Shown: piece after piece, positions 54,046-62,367 of the stretch
Layout: every line of letters begins with the position of its first letter
Numbering within the stretch: position 1 is the stretch's first letter
Source of the DNA: Arthrobacter sp. PGP41
Lineage (GTDB): Bacteria > Actinomycetota > Actinomycetes > Actinomycetales > Micrococcaceae
Assembly: GCF_002953935.1 (NCBI RefSeq)
Contig: NZ_CP026514.1
Span: 248,001 to 312,000, forward strand
DNA: 64,000 nt
Reading direction: 5' to 3'
Notes under the pieces: model-generated
Told to the model about the DNA's origin: nothing
Seen by the model: the letters and a program-made list of their open reading frames with translations, nothing else
The model's database searches: none
Program-made: the position numbers and the translations under genes

Positions 54046-54734
54046 CCGTGAGCCTCGTGGTGGTCTCCCACAGCGGAAAGATTGCCGACGGCGCTGCCGA
54101 GCTTGCCGCCCAGATGGCACCCGACGTCGTGGTCTTTACCGCCGGGGGCACCTCTGACGGCAGGATCGGCACCAGCCTTGAAAAGGTCCTTGCCGCGCTG
54201 GACAAAGCGGGCAACGGGGGCACCGTGATCCTCACCGACCTGGGGTCCGCGGTGATGACGGCCGAGTCCGCGCTGGAGTTCGCGGAAAACGCCGAAGACG
54301 TGGTGCTGGCCGATGCGCCGCTCGTGGAGGGGCTCGTGGCAGCAGCCGTGGCGGCCCAGGGCGGTGCGGACATGCAGGCAGTCAGGCGGGCGGCCGAAGC
54401 CGCGGGCAGTCGGTTCCGTCACCAGGAAGAACCTCCCCGCAGCAGCGTTGAGGAAGGACGAGGCACCGGAGGGGGCCCGGACTTCACCGGGGACTTTGAG
54501 CTGGTCAACCTTGCGGGGATGCACGCGCGCCCGGCGGCGAAGATCGCCGGCGGCCTGTCCGCGCTGGACGCCGAGGTGACCGTCAACGGGGTGGACGGGG
54601 CATCCATGACGGGACTGATGACGCTCGCCGCGGGGAAGGGGTCCGTGCTGCATGTCGAAGCGTGGGGCGCCGACGCGGAGCGGGCCGTGAACTATGTTGG
54701 CGGGCTGGTGCAGGCCGGGTTCGGGGAACCCTGA
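54042..54734 (+). CDS. dhaM: PTS phosphoryl donor DhaM with fused HPr domain
   Basis: The 230-aa protein passes phosphate from the PTS to DhaL-bound ADP. The N-terminal EIIA-Man-like domain has the active His10 (VVSHSGKIADG). After a charged Ser/Arg/Glu-rich linker at about residues 125-150 comes an HPr domain with active His161 in NLAGMHARPAAKIAGGL. E. coli DhaM also carries an EI-like domain; it is absent here, so enzyme I must act from elsewhere. The GTG at 54042 overlaps dhaL; a second GTG at 54048 is possible. Confidence 0.95.
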   Translation: MTVSLVVVSHSGKIADGAAELAAQMAPDVVVFTAGGTSDGRIGTSLEKVLAALDKAGNGGTVILTDLGSAVMTAESALEFAENAEDVVLADAPLVEGLVAAAVAAQGGADMQAVRRAAEAAGSRFRHQEEPPRSSVEEGRGTGGGPDFTGDFELVNLAGMHARPAAKIAGGLSALDAEVTVNGVDGASMTGLMTLAAGKGSVLHVEAWGADAERAVNYVGGLVQAGFGEP

Positions 54735-54815
54735 CACTGGCTGCAGCTGAAAGCCGGCCTGGTCCAAATCAGCGCGTGGCGGTGTGTTCCAGAGGGTCAC
54801 GGCCGGTCCTGGCAA

Positions 54816-54821
54816 TATGCT
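54816..54821 (+). promoter_or_regulatory. Candidate -10 of the small gene at 54829
   Basis: TATGCT ends 7 bases before the ATG at 54829, consistent with a leaderless transcript. Confidence 0.45.
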
Positions 54822-54828
54822 CGATGCC

Positions 54829-55005
54829 ATGGAAATGCCCCAGCTCGAAGACAGTTCCGCGGATATCGAAGTACTGGACGGGCAGACATCCGTCGAGGAA
54901 CTGCTGGCCGAGCTGGGGTTTGAGTGGCGGCCCGGCACTCCTGCCCAGGAGCCGGCACCCGCGGCGGCTGGCGGCAACGCCTTCGGCCAGCCGGCACTGT
55001 TCTAA
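54829..55005 (+). CDS. Small hypothetical protein (58 aa)
   Basis: The product is MEMPQLEDSSADIEVLDGQT onward: acidic, soluble, with a VEELLAELGFEWRPG helix and a Pro/Ala tail ending FGQPALF. No family is recognised. It stands between dhaM and a convergent lipoprotein gene. The start at 54829 is chosen because a -10-like TATGCT lies 7 bases upstream and no ribosome site exists; the open frame extends 45 bases further. A weak hairpin (AGGGCC/GGCCCT) follows its stop. Confidence 0.5.
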   Translation: MEMPQLEDSSADIEVLDGQTSVEELLAELGFEWRPGTPAQEPAPAAAGGNAFGQPALF

Positions 55006-55051
55006 GGGCCGTTCTCACCAGGGCCCTTTCGAAGGATCAGCCGTCCGGGAG

Positions 55052-55540
55052 TCAGTCGCTCTGGTGCAGCCCTTCGGCATCCAGCACCAGTGACGCCGTA
55101 ATGAACCGGCCGCACTGCTCCCCAAACGGATACTCACCCCGCGGGCGGAATTCCAGCGTATGCACCGGCAGCGCAACACCGTCCGGGCCCGTTCCGGCAG
55201 CGGTCACCGTCATCGGCGATTCGGTCAGGGCGCCCAGGAACAGCGTGGCAAGTTTCGTGCCGTCGGGGGAAGCCGTGGCCGAGCAGACGCCATTGGTGCA
55301 GCCTTGGTCGATCGACGCGCTTCCGGGCCGGAGCTCCACGTTATCCTCCTTGCAGGTGCCGTCCTGGCAGGCCTTCAAGTGGAGGGCTGCAACCTGCGGG
55401 GCGTAGCTTGCCGGCACGGTTACCGAAACGGCAGTGGCCTGGGCGATGGCAGGGCACGGGGCGGCGCCGGGGCCCGGCCCGCAAGCCGTGGCGAGTCCCG
55501 CGGTCGTCAACAGTGCCAAGAGCAGCCCATGCTTGCGCAT
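55052..55540 (-). CDS. Putative small lipoprotein
   Basis: The 162-aa product has a signal sequence KHGLLLALLTTAGLATAC with a candidate lipobox Cys20 (the residue at -3 is Ala, which is atypical). The mature part is Ig-like in pattern and carries several cysteines (CPAIAQ, CQDGTC, CTNGVC, CGRF), so disulfides outside the cell are likely. The function is unknown. The ATG at 55540 has TACGCT 6 bases upstream on the minus strand; the longer frame from 55588 lacks support. Confidence 0.75.
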   Translation of the reverse strand: MRKHGLLLALLTTAGLATACGPGPGAAPCPAIAQATAVSVTVPASYAPQVAALHLKACQDGTCKEDNVELRPGSASIDQGCTNGVCSATASPDGTKLATLFLGALTESPMTVTAAGTGPDGVALPVHTLEFRPRGEYPFGEQCGRFITASLVLDAEGLHQSD

Positions 55541-55546
55541 ACTTTC

Positions 55547-55552
55547 AGCGTA
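55547..55552 (-). promoter_or_regulatory. Candidate -10 of the small lipoprotein gene
   Basis: TACGCT on the minus strand ends 6 bases before the ATG at 55540 and fits TAnnnT; no ribosome site lies between. Confidence 0.45.
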
Positions 55553-55697
55553 GGCGCGGGCGGCTGCGCTGCCCCGCGCCGGGGCCAACTGATGCCCGCA
55601 TTGTTATTTCCGGGGCGGCGCTGACTGCCAAAAGGAGACCATGGCGCGGCGAGTCCCTGAACGGCCGCCGTTCGCCGAGCCCCGGAAAGTGGTGCGC

Positions 55698-56633
55698 TTA
55701 GGCAGGAAGCCGGTAGCCGCCGTCGTGCATCTCCGCCAGTCCGTCCGCGAGCAACCCTGCCAGCGCCCGCTCCAGCTGCTCCGGAGCGGAATTAAGCCTG
55801 TGCAGGGCCGCGAGCGGGACGCCCATCCCCGCCGGTGCGAAACCCAGGTCGGCGGGTTCCCGATAAAACATCTCCGCAGGCACCGGAGCCTCCGCCAGCC
55901 GCAGCACAGCCACCACGGCGCCCCGGACCTGGCGGTCCGTCCCGTGCCAGGCCTGGCCCTTGGGGACGTACGACGGCGGCGGCTCACCTGCCGCCCGCCA
56001 GGCACAGAGATCGTTGACCGGGCAGGCGGCGCATTTGGGGGTCCGCGCCGTGCACACGAGCGCCCCCAGTTCCATGACGGCCGCGTTCCACCGGACTGAA
56101 GAATAGTCCGCGGCCGGCAGGAGCGAAGCAGCAAGGCGCATCTCCGCCGCCGTGAGGGCCGGGGCCGGGAGGGCTGTGCCGGAGACCAGCCGGGCATGCA
56201 CCCGCCGAATGTTGGTGTCCACCACGGTTTCCCTCCGCCCGTACGCGAAGGCAGCAACAGCGGCAGCGGTGTAGCTGCCCACACCGGGAAGGGCCAGCAG
56301 GTCCGTGTAGGTGTCCGGGACCTTGCCGTTATGGTCCTGCGTTATGGCCGTTGCCGCCGCATGCAGCCGAAGCGCGCGGCGGGGATACCCGAGCCGGCCC
56401 CAGGAGCGGACGGCTTCCCCGGCAGGTTCTCCGGCGAGGCCTGCCGGGGTGGGCCAGCGGCCCAACCACTCTTGCCAGACAGGCAGCACCCGCACCACGG
56501 GCGTCTGCTGCAGCATGATCTCGCTGACCAGGATTCCCCAGGGGGAGCAGCCGGGCTCACGCCACGGCAGATCACGGGCGGTTTCGGCGAACCAGCCGTT
56601 GATGCGATCGTGCAGCGTGTTGAGTTCTGCCAC
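55698..56633 (-). CDS. mutY: A/G-specific adenine glycosylase
   Basis: MutY removes adenine mispaired with 8-oxoguanine. The protein of about 311 aa has Glu38 (SEIMLQQTPV), the helix-hairpin-helix LPGVGSYTAAAV, catalytic Asp139 (VVDTNIRRV), and a [4Fe-4S] loop as CTARTPKCAACPVNDLC. The GTG at 56633 puts Glu38 and Asp139 at the E. coli positions (37 and 138), so I prefer it, although GGAGG is too close to it. The frame continues to a TTG at 56819, which would overlap the divergent gene at 56808. The C-terminal region that recognises oxoguanine is shorter than in E. coli. Confidence 0.92.
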   Translation of the reverse strand: MAELNTLHDRINGWFAETARDLPWREPGCSPWGILVSEIMLQQTPVVRVLPVWQEWLGRWPTPAGLAGEPAGEAVRSWGRLGYPRRALRLHAAATAITQDHNGKVPDTYTDLLALPGVGSYTAAAVAAFAYGRRETVVDTNIRRVHARLVSGTALPAPALTAAEMRLAASLLPAADYSSVRWNAAVMELGALVCTARTPKCAACPVNDLCAWRAAGEPPPSYVPKGQAWHGTDRQVRGAVVAVLRLAEAPVPAEMFYREPADLGFAPAGMGVPLAALHRLNSAPEQLERALAGLLADGLAEMHDGGYRLPA

Positions 56634-56795
56634 GCCTCCGGCGGGGCGGCCGGAGGCGGCGGAAAAGGCGGCAGTGGGGGATGCAGTGTCGATGCCAACA
56701 CTGTAATGGATGTGTTCGGGCAGGCCGAAAACAGGATGTGACCAGAACGTTGGCGGCGCGGCGGCGTGGTGGTTAGCAGAAGCGGTGCAGTTCCC

Positions 56796-56801
56796 TAGCC
56801 T
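56796..56801 (+). promoter_or_regulatory. Candidate -10 of gene at 56808 (leaderless)
   Basis: TAGCCT ends 6 bases before the ATG at 56808 and fits TAnnnT; no ribosome site is present. Confidence 0.45.
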
Positions 56802-56807
56802 AGAAGT

Positions 56808-57500
56808 ATGGGCAGGCAAGGCAATTCATCAACACGCGGCGGGGCACCGGCATCCGGGTCCACTGCCGTCCGCAGGCCAAGCGCGGCGGTTTACCGCCGC
56901 CGTCGGCTGTTTGTGGGCGGGGCGCTGCTGTTGGTCATCGCGCTGGTGACTGGATTCGCGGTTGCCGGTGCATTCAGCGGCAGGTCGGAGCAGGCTTCCT
57001 CCACCGACTCCGCAGCCGGAGCCACGGCATCCGCCGGTCCTGCCGCCGGGGAGTCACCTTCCCCCTCCGCCACGGAACCTGCCGCGACGCCAACGCCATC
57101 GGCCAGTCCAACATGCAACCCGAACCTGGTGACGGTTTCAGCCTCCACGGACAAGGCGGCCTACGGGCCGGAGCAGAATCCGATGCTCACGCTTAAGGTG
57201 ACCAACGGCGGCACCATGCCGTGTGAGGTGAACATCGGCACATCGCAGATGGAGTTCCTCGTGACCAGCGGCGCGGACCGGATTTTTTCCTCCCGCGACT
57301 GCCAGGCAAAGAGCGAGGACCTGCTGAAGGTGATCGCGCCCGGTGCCAGCGAGACCGCCAATTTCCCGTGGTCGCGCAACCGGAGCGTGGAGGGCTGCCA
57401 GCCTGTCGAAGCCAAACCGGGCGGCGGCGGGGCGTACTACATCTTCACGGCGAAACTCGGCTCCAAGGCCAGCCCCAAAGCCGTTTTCCAGCTGCTTTAG
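56808..57500 (+). CDS. Membrane-anchored hypothetical protein with DUF4232-like exposed domain
   Basis: The 230-aa protein has a basic N-terminus (YRRRRLF), one membrane span at about residues 35-57, and a Ser/Ala/Pro/Thr linker at 60-103. The beta-sandwich-like domain reads VTVSASTDKAAYGPEQNPMLTLKVTNGGTMPCEVNIG and may resemble DUF4232. Cysteines at CNPN, CEV, CQAK and CQPV are probably disulfide-bonded outside the cell. Function is unknown. The ATG at 56808 is leaderless (TAGCCT 6 bases upstream). Its stop is immediately followed by a 62-base inverted repeat. Confidence 0.75.
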   Translation: MGRQGNSSTRGGAPASGSTAVRRPSAAVYRRRRLFVGGALLLVIALVTGFAVAGAFSGRSEQASSTDSAAGATASAGPAAGESPSPSATEPAATPTPSASPTCNPNLVTVSASTDKAAYGPEQNPMLTLKVTNGGTMPCEVNIGTSQMEFLVTSGADRIFSSRDCQAKSEDLLKVIAPGASETANFPWSRNRSVEGCQPVEAKPGGGGAYYIFTAKLGSKASPKAVFQLL

Positions 57501-57562
57501 CATCGAGTGCTCCGCAGTTGTCCTTTTGAGCCTCCAAAACGACAACTGCGGAGCACTCGATG
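57501..57562. terminator. 28-bp inverted repeat between convergent genes
   Basis: Arms at 57501-57528 and 57535-57562 pair at 27 of 28 positions with a 6-base loop. It begins at the base after the upstream stop codon and ends 7 bases before the disA stop. Its centre (TTGTCCTTTTG / CAAAACGACAA) resembles the repeat at 30263-30310. Confidence 0.75.
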
Positions 57563-57569
57563 GCGGTTG

Positions 57570-58646
57570 TTAGAGGAAGCGGTCCAGCAGGCTTGCTTCC
57601 GCCATCCGGCTGAGGCCTTCACGGACGGTGCGGGCGCGCTGGTCGCCGATGCCGTCCACCGTCATCAGGTCATCAATCGTGGCCGCCATCAGGAACTGCA
57701 GCCCGCCGAAGTGGTCAACAAGGCGGTCCGCAACAGCCTTGGGAACTGCCTTCAGCCCTGACAGCAGCCGGTAGCCGCGGGGCTGCACAACGGCATCGAG
57801 GTTGGCTTCGCCGCCCGCAAACCCCACGATTCCGGAAATCTTTCCGAGGTCGATCAATTCCGTGGGGCCGAGGTTGACCAGGGCGCTGACGGCTTTTTCG
57901 ATGTCTTCGGGGGTGGCGTCCGGGGAACCGTAGTCGCGGATGATCACGTCGCTGCCGGGGCCGCGGCCCACCGTGAGTTCATCCAGCTGAAGGGACAGGA
58001 GCCTGCCGTCCTCGCCGAGCTCCAGCACGTACTGGGCGATTTCCTCGGAGATTCGGCGGACCATTTCCTGGCGCTGCAGGGTGACGGCCACGTCCCGCAC
58101 GGTGACCATGGCTTCGATTTCCAGGGCGGAGAGCGAGCTGGTGACCTGGTCCAGGCGCGAGCGGTAGCGCTCCAGGGTGGCCAGTGCCTGGTTGGCGCGT
58201 GCCAGGACTTTCTCCGAGCCCTCGAGGACATGGCGCAGGCCGTTGACGTAGAGGGCGATGATCTGCATGGACTGGCTGACGGAGATGACGGGCACGCCGG
58301 TCTGGATGGCTACTCGTTCGGCTGTGCGGTGCCGGGTGCCGGACTCCTGGGTCTCGATGCTGGAATCCGGGACCAGCTGGACGGCGGCGCGCAGGATGTT
58401 GCCGGCGTCCTTGTCGCAAATGATGGCGCCGTCCATTTTTGCGAGTTCGCGGAGCCGTGTAGGGGAGAAATCAATGCCGATATCGAAGCCGCCGGAGCAG
58501 ATGGAGTCGATGGTCCGGTCCGAGCCCAGGACGATGAGCGCGCCGGTCCGTCCCCGCAGGATCCGCTCAAGGCCGTCGCGAAGGGGAGTGCCGGGCGCCA
58601 CTCTGCCCAGGGTGGCCCTGAGTGATTCTTCGGGGCTCCGCGCCAT
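57570..58646 (-). CDS. disA: Diadenylate cyclase DisA (c-di-AMP synthase/DNA integrity scanning)
   Basis: This octameric enzyme makes c-di-AMP from two ATP and checks DNA for branched structures. Motifs are DGA at residues 72-74 and RHR at 105-107 in the cyclase domain, the central helical spine region, and a C-terminal helix-hairpin-helix (MTVDGIGDQRARTVREGLSR). Length 358 aa is typical. AAGGG lies 7 bases before the ATG at 58646. The usual partner radA is not adjacent: prfC, a ketosynthase and a Nudix gene lie between disA and radA. Confidence 0.97.
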   Translation of the reverse strand: MARSPEESLRATLGRVAPGTPLRDGLERILRGRTGALIVLGSDRTIDSICSGGFDIGIDFSPTRLRELAKMDGAIICDKDAGNILRAAVQLVPDSSIETQESGTRHRTAERVAIQTGVPVISVSQSMQIIALYVNGLRHVLEGSEKVLARANQALATLERYRSRLDQVTSSLSALEIEAMVTVRDVAVTLQRQEMVRRISEEIAQYVLELGEDGRLLSLQLDELTVGRGPGSDVIIRDYGSPDATPEDIEKAVSALVNLGPTELIDLGKISGIVGFAGGEANLDAVVQPRGYRLLSGLKAVPKAVADRLVDHFGGLQFLMAATIDDLMTVDGIGDQRARTVREGLSRMAEASLLDRFL

Positions 58647-58917
58647 AGGTGTTCCCTTCAAAGGTGCAGGCCGCCGCCCGCAAGAATGCCGGCTTCAGCA
58701 GGTTGCCGGCAGGACCAGAAAGTGCTCTGTTTCCCGCAAGCTCAATGATAGGGGTAAGGAACACCCTCTTCCGCACAGCCAAGCCCCAAAGTGCCCCATT
58801 AGGGGGTGCCGCGCAACGGCTTGGAAAGCGTTCGGCGGCGGGTGCTTGAGCGGGTACTTTGGCGGCCGGCGTCCTGGCCGGTTGCTTCAGCTATCTCCAC
58901 GTAGTCCCTAACGATGG

Positions 58918-59133
58918 TCAGCTCATCCGTTCCCGCAGCATCCGCTCCAGGTCCTTGCTGACCTTCGAAAGGGACGCCGCCCGGAGGGCCTTCTGCTCGG
59001 CCGGACTCTGGGTTCCGCGGCGGGGGCGCTGCACTGCGTTCCCGCGCGAATCCGGATCCTGCATCCGGGCAGGGGCCAAGCCGGTGGCCAGGGGATCGAA
59101 GAACAGGTTGCCGGAAAAGGAGAGACCCTGCAC
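58918..59133 (-). CDS. Small hypothetical protein (71 aa)
   Basis: The frame starts at GTG 59133 and encodes VQGLSFSGNLFFDPLATG... ending in a basic, probably helical tail, SLSKVSKDLERMLRERMS. No family is recognised. It lies in the 748-base gap between disA and prfC, and the flanks hold no other convincing gene. AAGGA lies about 11 bases upstream. The amphipathic C-terminus gives some support, but the frame could be accidental. Confidence 0.45.
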   Translation of the reverse strand: MQGLSFSGNLFFDPLATGLAPARMQDPDSRGNAVQRPRRGTQSPAEQKALRAASLSKVSKDLERMLRERMS

Positions 59134-59394
59134 AGCCGCTCAGATCCTTGCCATGCGGCGCAGGGGGCATCCGTGCGCCGGGTTGTCGTTGGTGTTCATG
59201 CGGTCACGCTAGCCGGGCGTCATTTCGCGGCCTTGAACGTGCCGTTTCGCGGGCGTTAAGCGCCGCCGCCGCCGGTTTGCCGCCCTGCGATAAACTGGAA
59301 CTTGGCTGTTTGCCAGCCCCGTTTCCCCGGCCCCACCGCCTCAGTGCCCCGCGAGGCAGCGCCCGGGCAGTCCCACCGCAGCGAAAGTAGCACC

Positions 59395-61008
59395 GTGTCC
59401 CAAGATGTCCTGACCCCCGCCCGGATCTCCGGTATCCACAAAGAGGCGGGCCGTCGCCGGACCTTCGCTGTCATTTCGCACCCCGACGCCGGCAAGTCCA
59501 CGCTCACCGAAGCGCTGGCCCTGCACGCGAAGGTGATCGGCACCGCCGGTGCCTCCAGCGGCAAGGCCAACCGCAAGGAAACCGTCTCCGACTGGATGCA
59601 GATGGAGAAGGACCGCGGCATCTCCATCAGCTCCGCGGCGCTGCAGTTCTCCTACCGGGACACCGTCATCAACCTCCTGGATACCCCGGGCCACGCGGAC
59701 TTCTCCGAGGACACCTACCGCGTGCTGGCCGCCGTCGACTGCGCCGTCATGCTCGTGGATGCCGCGAAGGGCCTGGAAACCCAGACCATGAAGCTGTTCG
59801 AAGTCTGCAAGCAGCGGAACCTGCCCATCATCACCGTCATCAACAAATGGGACCGGCCCGGCCTGGACGCGCTGGCCCTGATGGACGAAATCACCGAGCG
59901 CACCGGCCTGCAGCCCATGCCGCTCACGTGGGCAGTCGGCATCTCCGGCGACTTCCGCGGCGTCTGGGACCTCCGCAATGACCGGTTCGCCCGGTTCCAG
60001 CGCAACAACGCCGGCGCGCAGATCGCCATCACCGAGTACTTCACTCCTGAGGAAGCTGCGGAAAGCCAGGGCAGCAACTGGTCCAACGCCGTGGACGAGG
60101 CCGGCCTGGTCATCGAATCGAATCTGGAGTTCGACGTCGAAAGCTTCCACGCCGGCAAGGCAACCCCCATCCTGTTCAGCTCCGCCGCGCTGAACTTCGG
60201 CGTCAAGGAACTGCTGGACGCGCTGGTGGACTTCGCCCCGCCGGCAGCCCCCCGCCCGGACATCGAGGGCAATCCCAGGCCGGTCGAGTCCCCGTTCTCC
60301 GGCTTCGTCTTCAAGGTCCAGGCCGGCATGAACAAGGCCCACCGGGACCACGTAGCCTTCATCCGCGTCTGCTCCGGCGTCTTCGAGCGCGGCATGGTGG
60401 TCACCCAGACCCGCACCGGCAAGTCCTTCGCCACCAAGTACGCCCAGCAGGTGTTCGGCCGCGAACGTGAAGTGATCGACGAGGCATACCCCGGGGACGT
60501 CGTCGGCCTTGTCAACGCTTCATCCCTGCGGGTGGGGGACAGCCTGTTCCTCGAGGGCCCGGTGGAATACCCGGCCATCCCGCTGTTCGCCCCCGAGCAT
60601 TTCCAGGTGGCGCGCTCCAAGGACCCCAGCAAGTTCAAGCAGTTCCGCCGCGGCATCGAGCAGCTCGAACACGAGGGCGTCATCCAGGTGCTCCGTTCCG
60701 ACGTCCGCGGCGACCAGGCTCCGGTGCTTGCCGCCGTCGGCCCCATGCAGTTCGAAGTGGTGGAGGACCGCATGGCGCACGACTTCAGCGCGCCCATGCG
60801 CCTGGAACGCCTGCCCTACTCCCTGGCTCGAATTTCGACGGCGGACGCCATGCCTGCCCTGGCCAACGTCCCGGGCGCCGAGGTGCTTTTGCGGTCCGAC
60901 GGCGAATACCTGGCCCTGTTCAACGACGTCTGGGCGCTCCGCCGCATTGAAAAGAACCACCCGGACCTCACCCTCGTGCCCATCGGCACGCACAACCCAG
61001 CAAAGTAG
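59395..61008 (+). CDS. prfC: Peptide chain release factor 3
   Basis: RF3 is a translational GTPase that recycles RF1/RF2. The 537-aa protein has the G1 loop in ISHPDAGKSTLTEAL, G3 DTPGHADFSEDTYRVL, G4 INKWDRPG and the RF3-specific C-terminal domains (FQVARSKDPSKFKQFRRGIEQLEHEGVIQVL). The GTG at 59395 is chosen. The open frame extends to a TTG at 59302, where a TAAACT box (59291-59296) suggests the promoter; translation from there would add about 31 unconserved residues. It is closely followed by the ketosynthase gene. Confidence 0.96.
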   Translation: MSQDVLTPARISGIHKEAGRRRTFAVISHPDAGKSTLTEALALHAKVIGTAGASSGKANRKETVSDWMQMEKDRGISISSAALQFSYRDTVINLLDTPGHADFSEDTYRVLAAVDCAVMLVDAAKGLETQTMKLFEVCKQRNLPIITVINKWDRPGLDALALMDEITERTGLQPMPLTWAVGISGDFRGVWDLRNDRFARFQRNNAGAQIAITEYFTPEEAAESQGSNWSNAVDEAGLVIESNLEFDVESFHAGKATPILFSSAALNFGVKELLDALVDFAPPAAPRPDIEGNPRPVESPFSGFVFKVQAGMNKAHRDHVAFIRVCSGVFERGMVVTQTRTGKSFATKYAQQVFGREREVIDEAYPGDVVGLVNASSLRVGDSLFLEGPVEYPAIPLFAPEHFQVARSKDPSKFKQFRRGIEQLEHEGVIQVLRSDVRGDQAPVLAAVGPMQFEVVEDRMAHDFSAPMRLERLPYSLARISTADAMPALANVPGAEVLLRSDGEYLALFNDVWALRRIEKNHPDLTLVPIGTHNPAK

Positions 61009-61014
61009 CGAACC

Positions 61015-62259
61015 ATGAACGCAGTTCAAGCCGGTGCAAAACAGCCCCGCGCGCTGGTCACCGGCGTCGGCACCATCAACCCGGTCGGCTCGTCCGTGCC
61101 CGAAACCTGGGCCGGCCTTGTGGCCGGAAAATCCGGGATCGCGCCGCTTGAGGATGCGTGGGCCGAACAGCTGCCGGTGAAGATGGCAGGACAGGTCACC
61201 GCTGATCTTTCCGCGCACCTCAGCACCCGCGAAATGAAGCGCATGGACCGCTGCGGGCAGCTGGCGCTCATCGCGGCGCGCGAGGCCTGGAAACAGGCGG
61301 GCGCACCGGAGGTTGATCCCGAGCGCTTCGCCGTGGTGATCGGCTCGGCGTACGGCGGGCTTGGCTCCACCCTGGAGCAGGACCGGACGCTGGCGGCGTC
61401 GGGCCCGCGCAAGGTTTCGCCGCACACCCTCACCCGGCTTATGGTCAACGGCCCGGCCGCCTGGGTGTCCATCGACCTCGGCGCCAGGGGCGGCGCCCGG
61501 ACGCCGGTCAGCGCGTGTGCCTCCGGGGCTGAGGCGATTGTCCAGGCAGCCGAGATGATCCGCTCAGGCGCTGCCGACGTCGTTATTGCCGGCGGCGTTG
61601 ACGCCTCGGTCAACGACCTTGTGGTCACCGGCTTCTCCCAGATCCGCGCACTGTCCACCCGCAACGACGACCCGCAGCGGGCATCGCGCCCGTTCGACGG
61701 CGGCCGGGACGGGTTTGTGCTCGCGGAGGGCGCCGGCGTGGTGGTGCTGGAGAGCGAAGAGCACGCGCGCGCACGCGGCGCAGTGGTGCTGGGGGCAGTG
61801 GCCGGGGGAGCGGTCACGTCCGACGCGAATGACATCGTGGCGGCCGATCCTGCCATGCAGCGGCGGGTGATGCAGAAGGCGCTTGAGTCCGCCGGCATGA
61901 CCGCCGGGGACATCGGCTTCGTCCACGCGCATGCCACGTCCACGCCCGTCGGGGACAGGCTCGAGGGCCAGGCCATCAACGCCATCTTCGGCGGCGCGAT
62001 CCCGGTGACGTCCACCAAGGGGCACACCGGGCACCTGCTCGGCGGCGCGGGGGCGCTGGCCGCCGTCGTGGTGGTGGAAGCCCTGCGCACCGGGATGCTG
62101 CCCGGGACACTGAACGTTGAGGCGCAGGACCCCGAGGTGGACCTAAACGTGGTCACCGAAGAAGTCCGCCAGCTCCAGCCCGGAACTCCTCCGGCCGGGC
62201 TGGTGGACGCCTTCGGTTTCGGCGGGCACAGCGTTGCCCTGGTGATCACTGGCGCTTAG
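61015..62259 (+). CDS. fabF: Beta-ketoacyl-ACP synthase II (FabF-type)
   Basis: The 414-aa condensing enzyme has the Cys-His-His triad: VSACASGAEA, HAHATSTPVGD and STKGHTGHLLGGAG. FGFGGHSVALV at the C-terminus is typical of FabF. It elongates acyl-ACP with malonyl-ACP. It is not in a fab cluster; it starts 6 bases after prfC and is probably co-transcribed. This suggests either a second FabF or an accessory ketosynthase. The triad is complete, so it should be active. Confidence 0.9.
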   Translation: MNAVQAGAKQPRALVTGVGTINPVGSSVPETWAGLVAGKSGIAPLEDAWAEQLPVKMAGQVTADLSAHLSTREMKRMDRCGQLALIAAREAWKQAGAPEVDPERFAVVIGSAYGGLGSTLEQDRTLAASGPRKVSPHTLTRLMVNGPAAWVSIDLGARGGARTPVSACASGAEAIVQAAEMIRSGAADVVIAGGVDASVNDLVVTGFSQIRALSTRNDDPQRASRPFDGGRDGFVLAEGAGVVVLESEEHARARGAVVLGAVAGGAVTSDANDIVAADPAMQRRVMQKALESAGMTAGDIGFVHAHATSTPVGDRLEGQAINAIFGGAIPVTSTKGHTGHLLGGAGALAAVVVVEALRTGMLPGTLNVEAQDPEVDLNVVTEEVRQLQPGTPPAGLVDAFGFGGHSVALVITGA

Positions 62260-62367
62260 GCCCTGCAAAACGGACTTGTCCGGCGCAATACGCACCCTGG
62301 CGCTCGCAGGTGCAGAGACCAGTAGCGGGTGTCCGAAGCGCAGCCATCGGAAGAGGCAGGGCAAGCC

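Noticed and set aside
59302..59394. 31-residue N-terminal extension of prfC from a TTG
   Set aside because: A -10-like TAAACT precedes it, but the extension is Pro/Ser-rich and not part of RF3; the GTG at 59395 gives the normal N-terminus.
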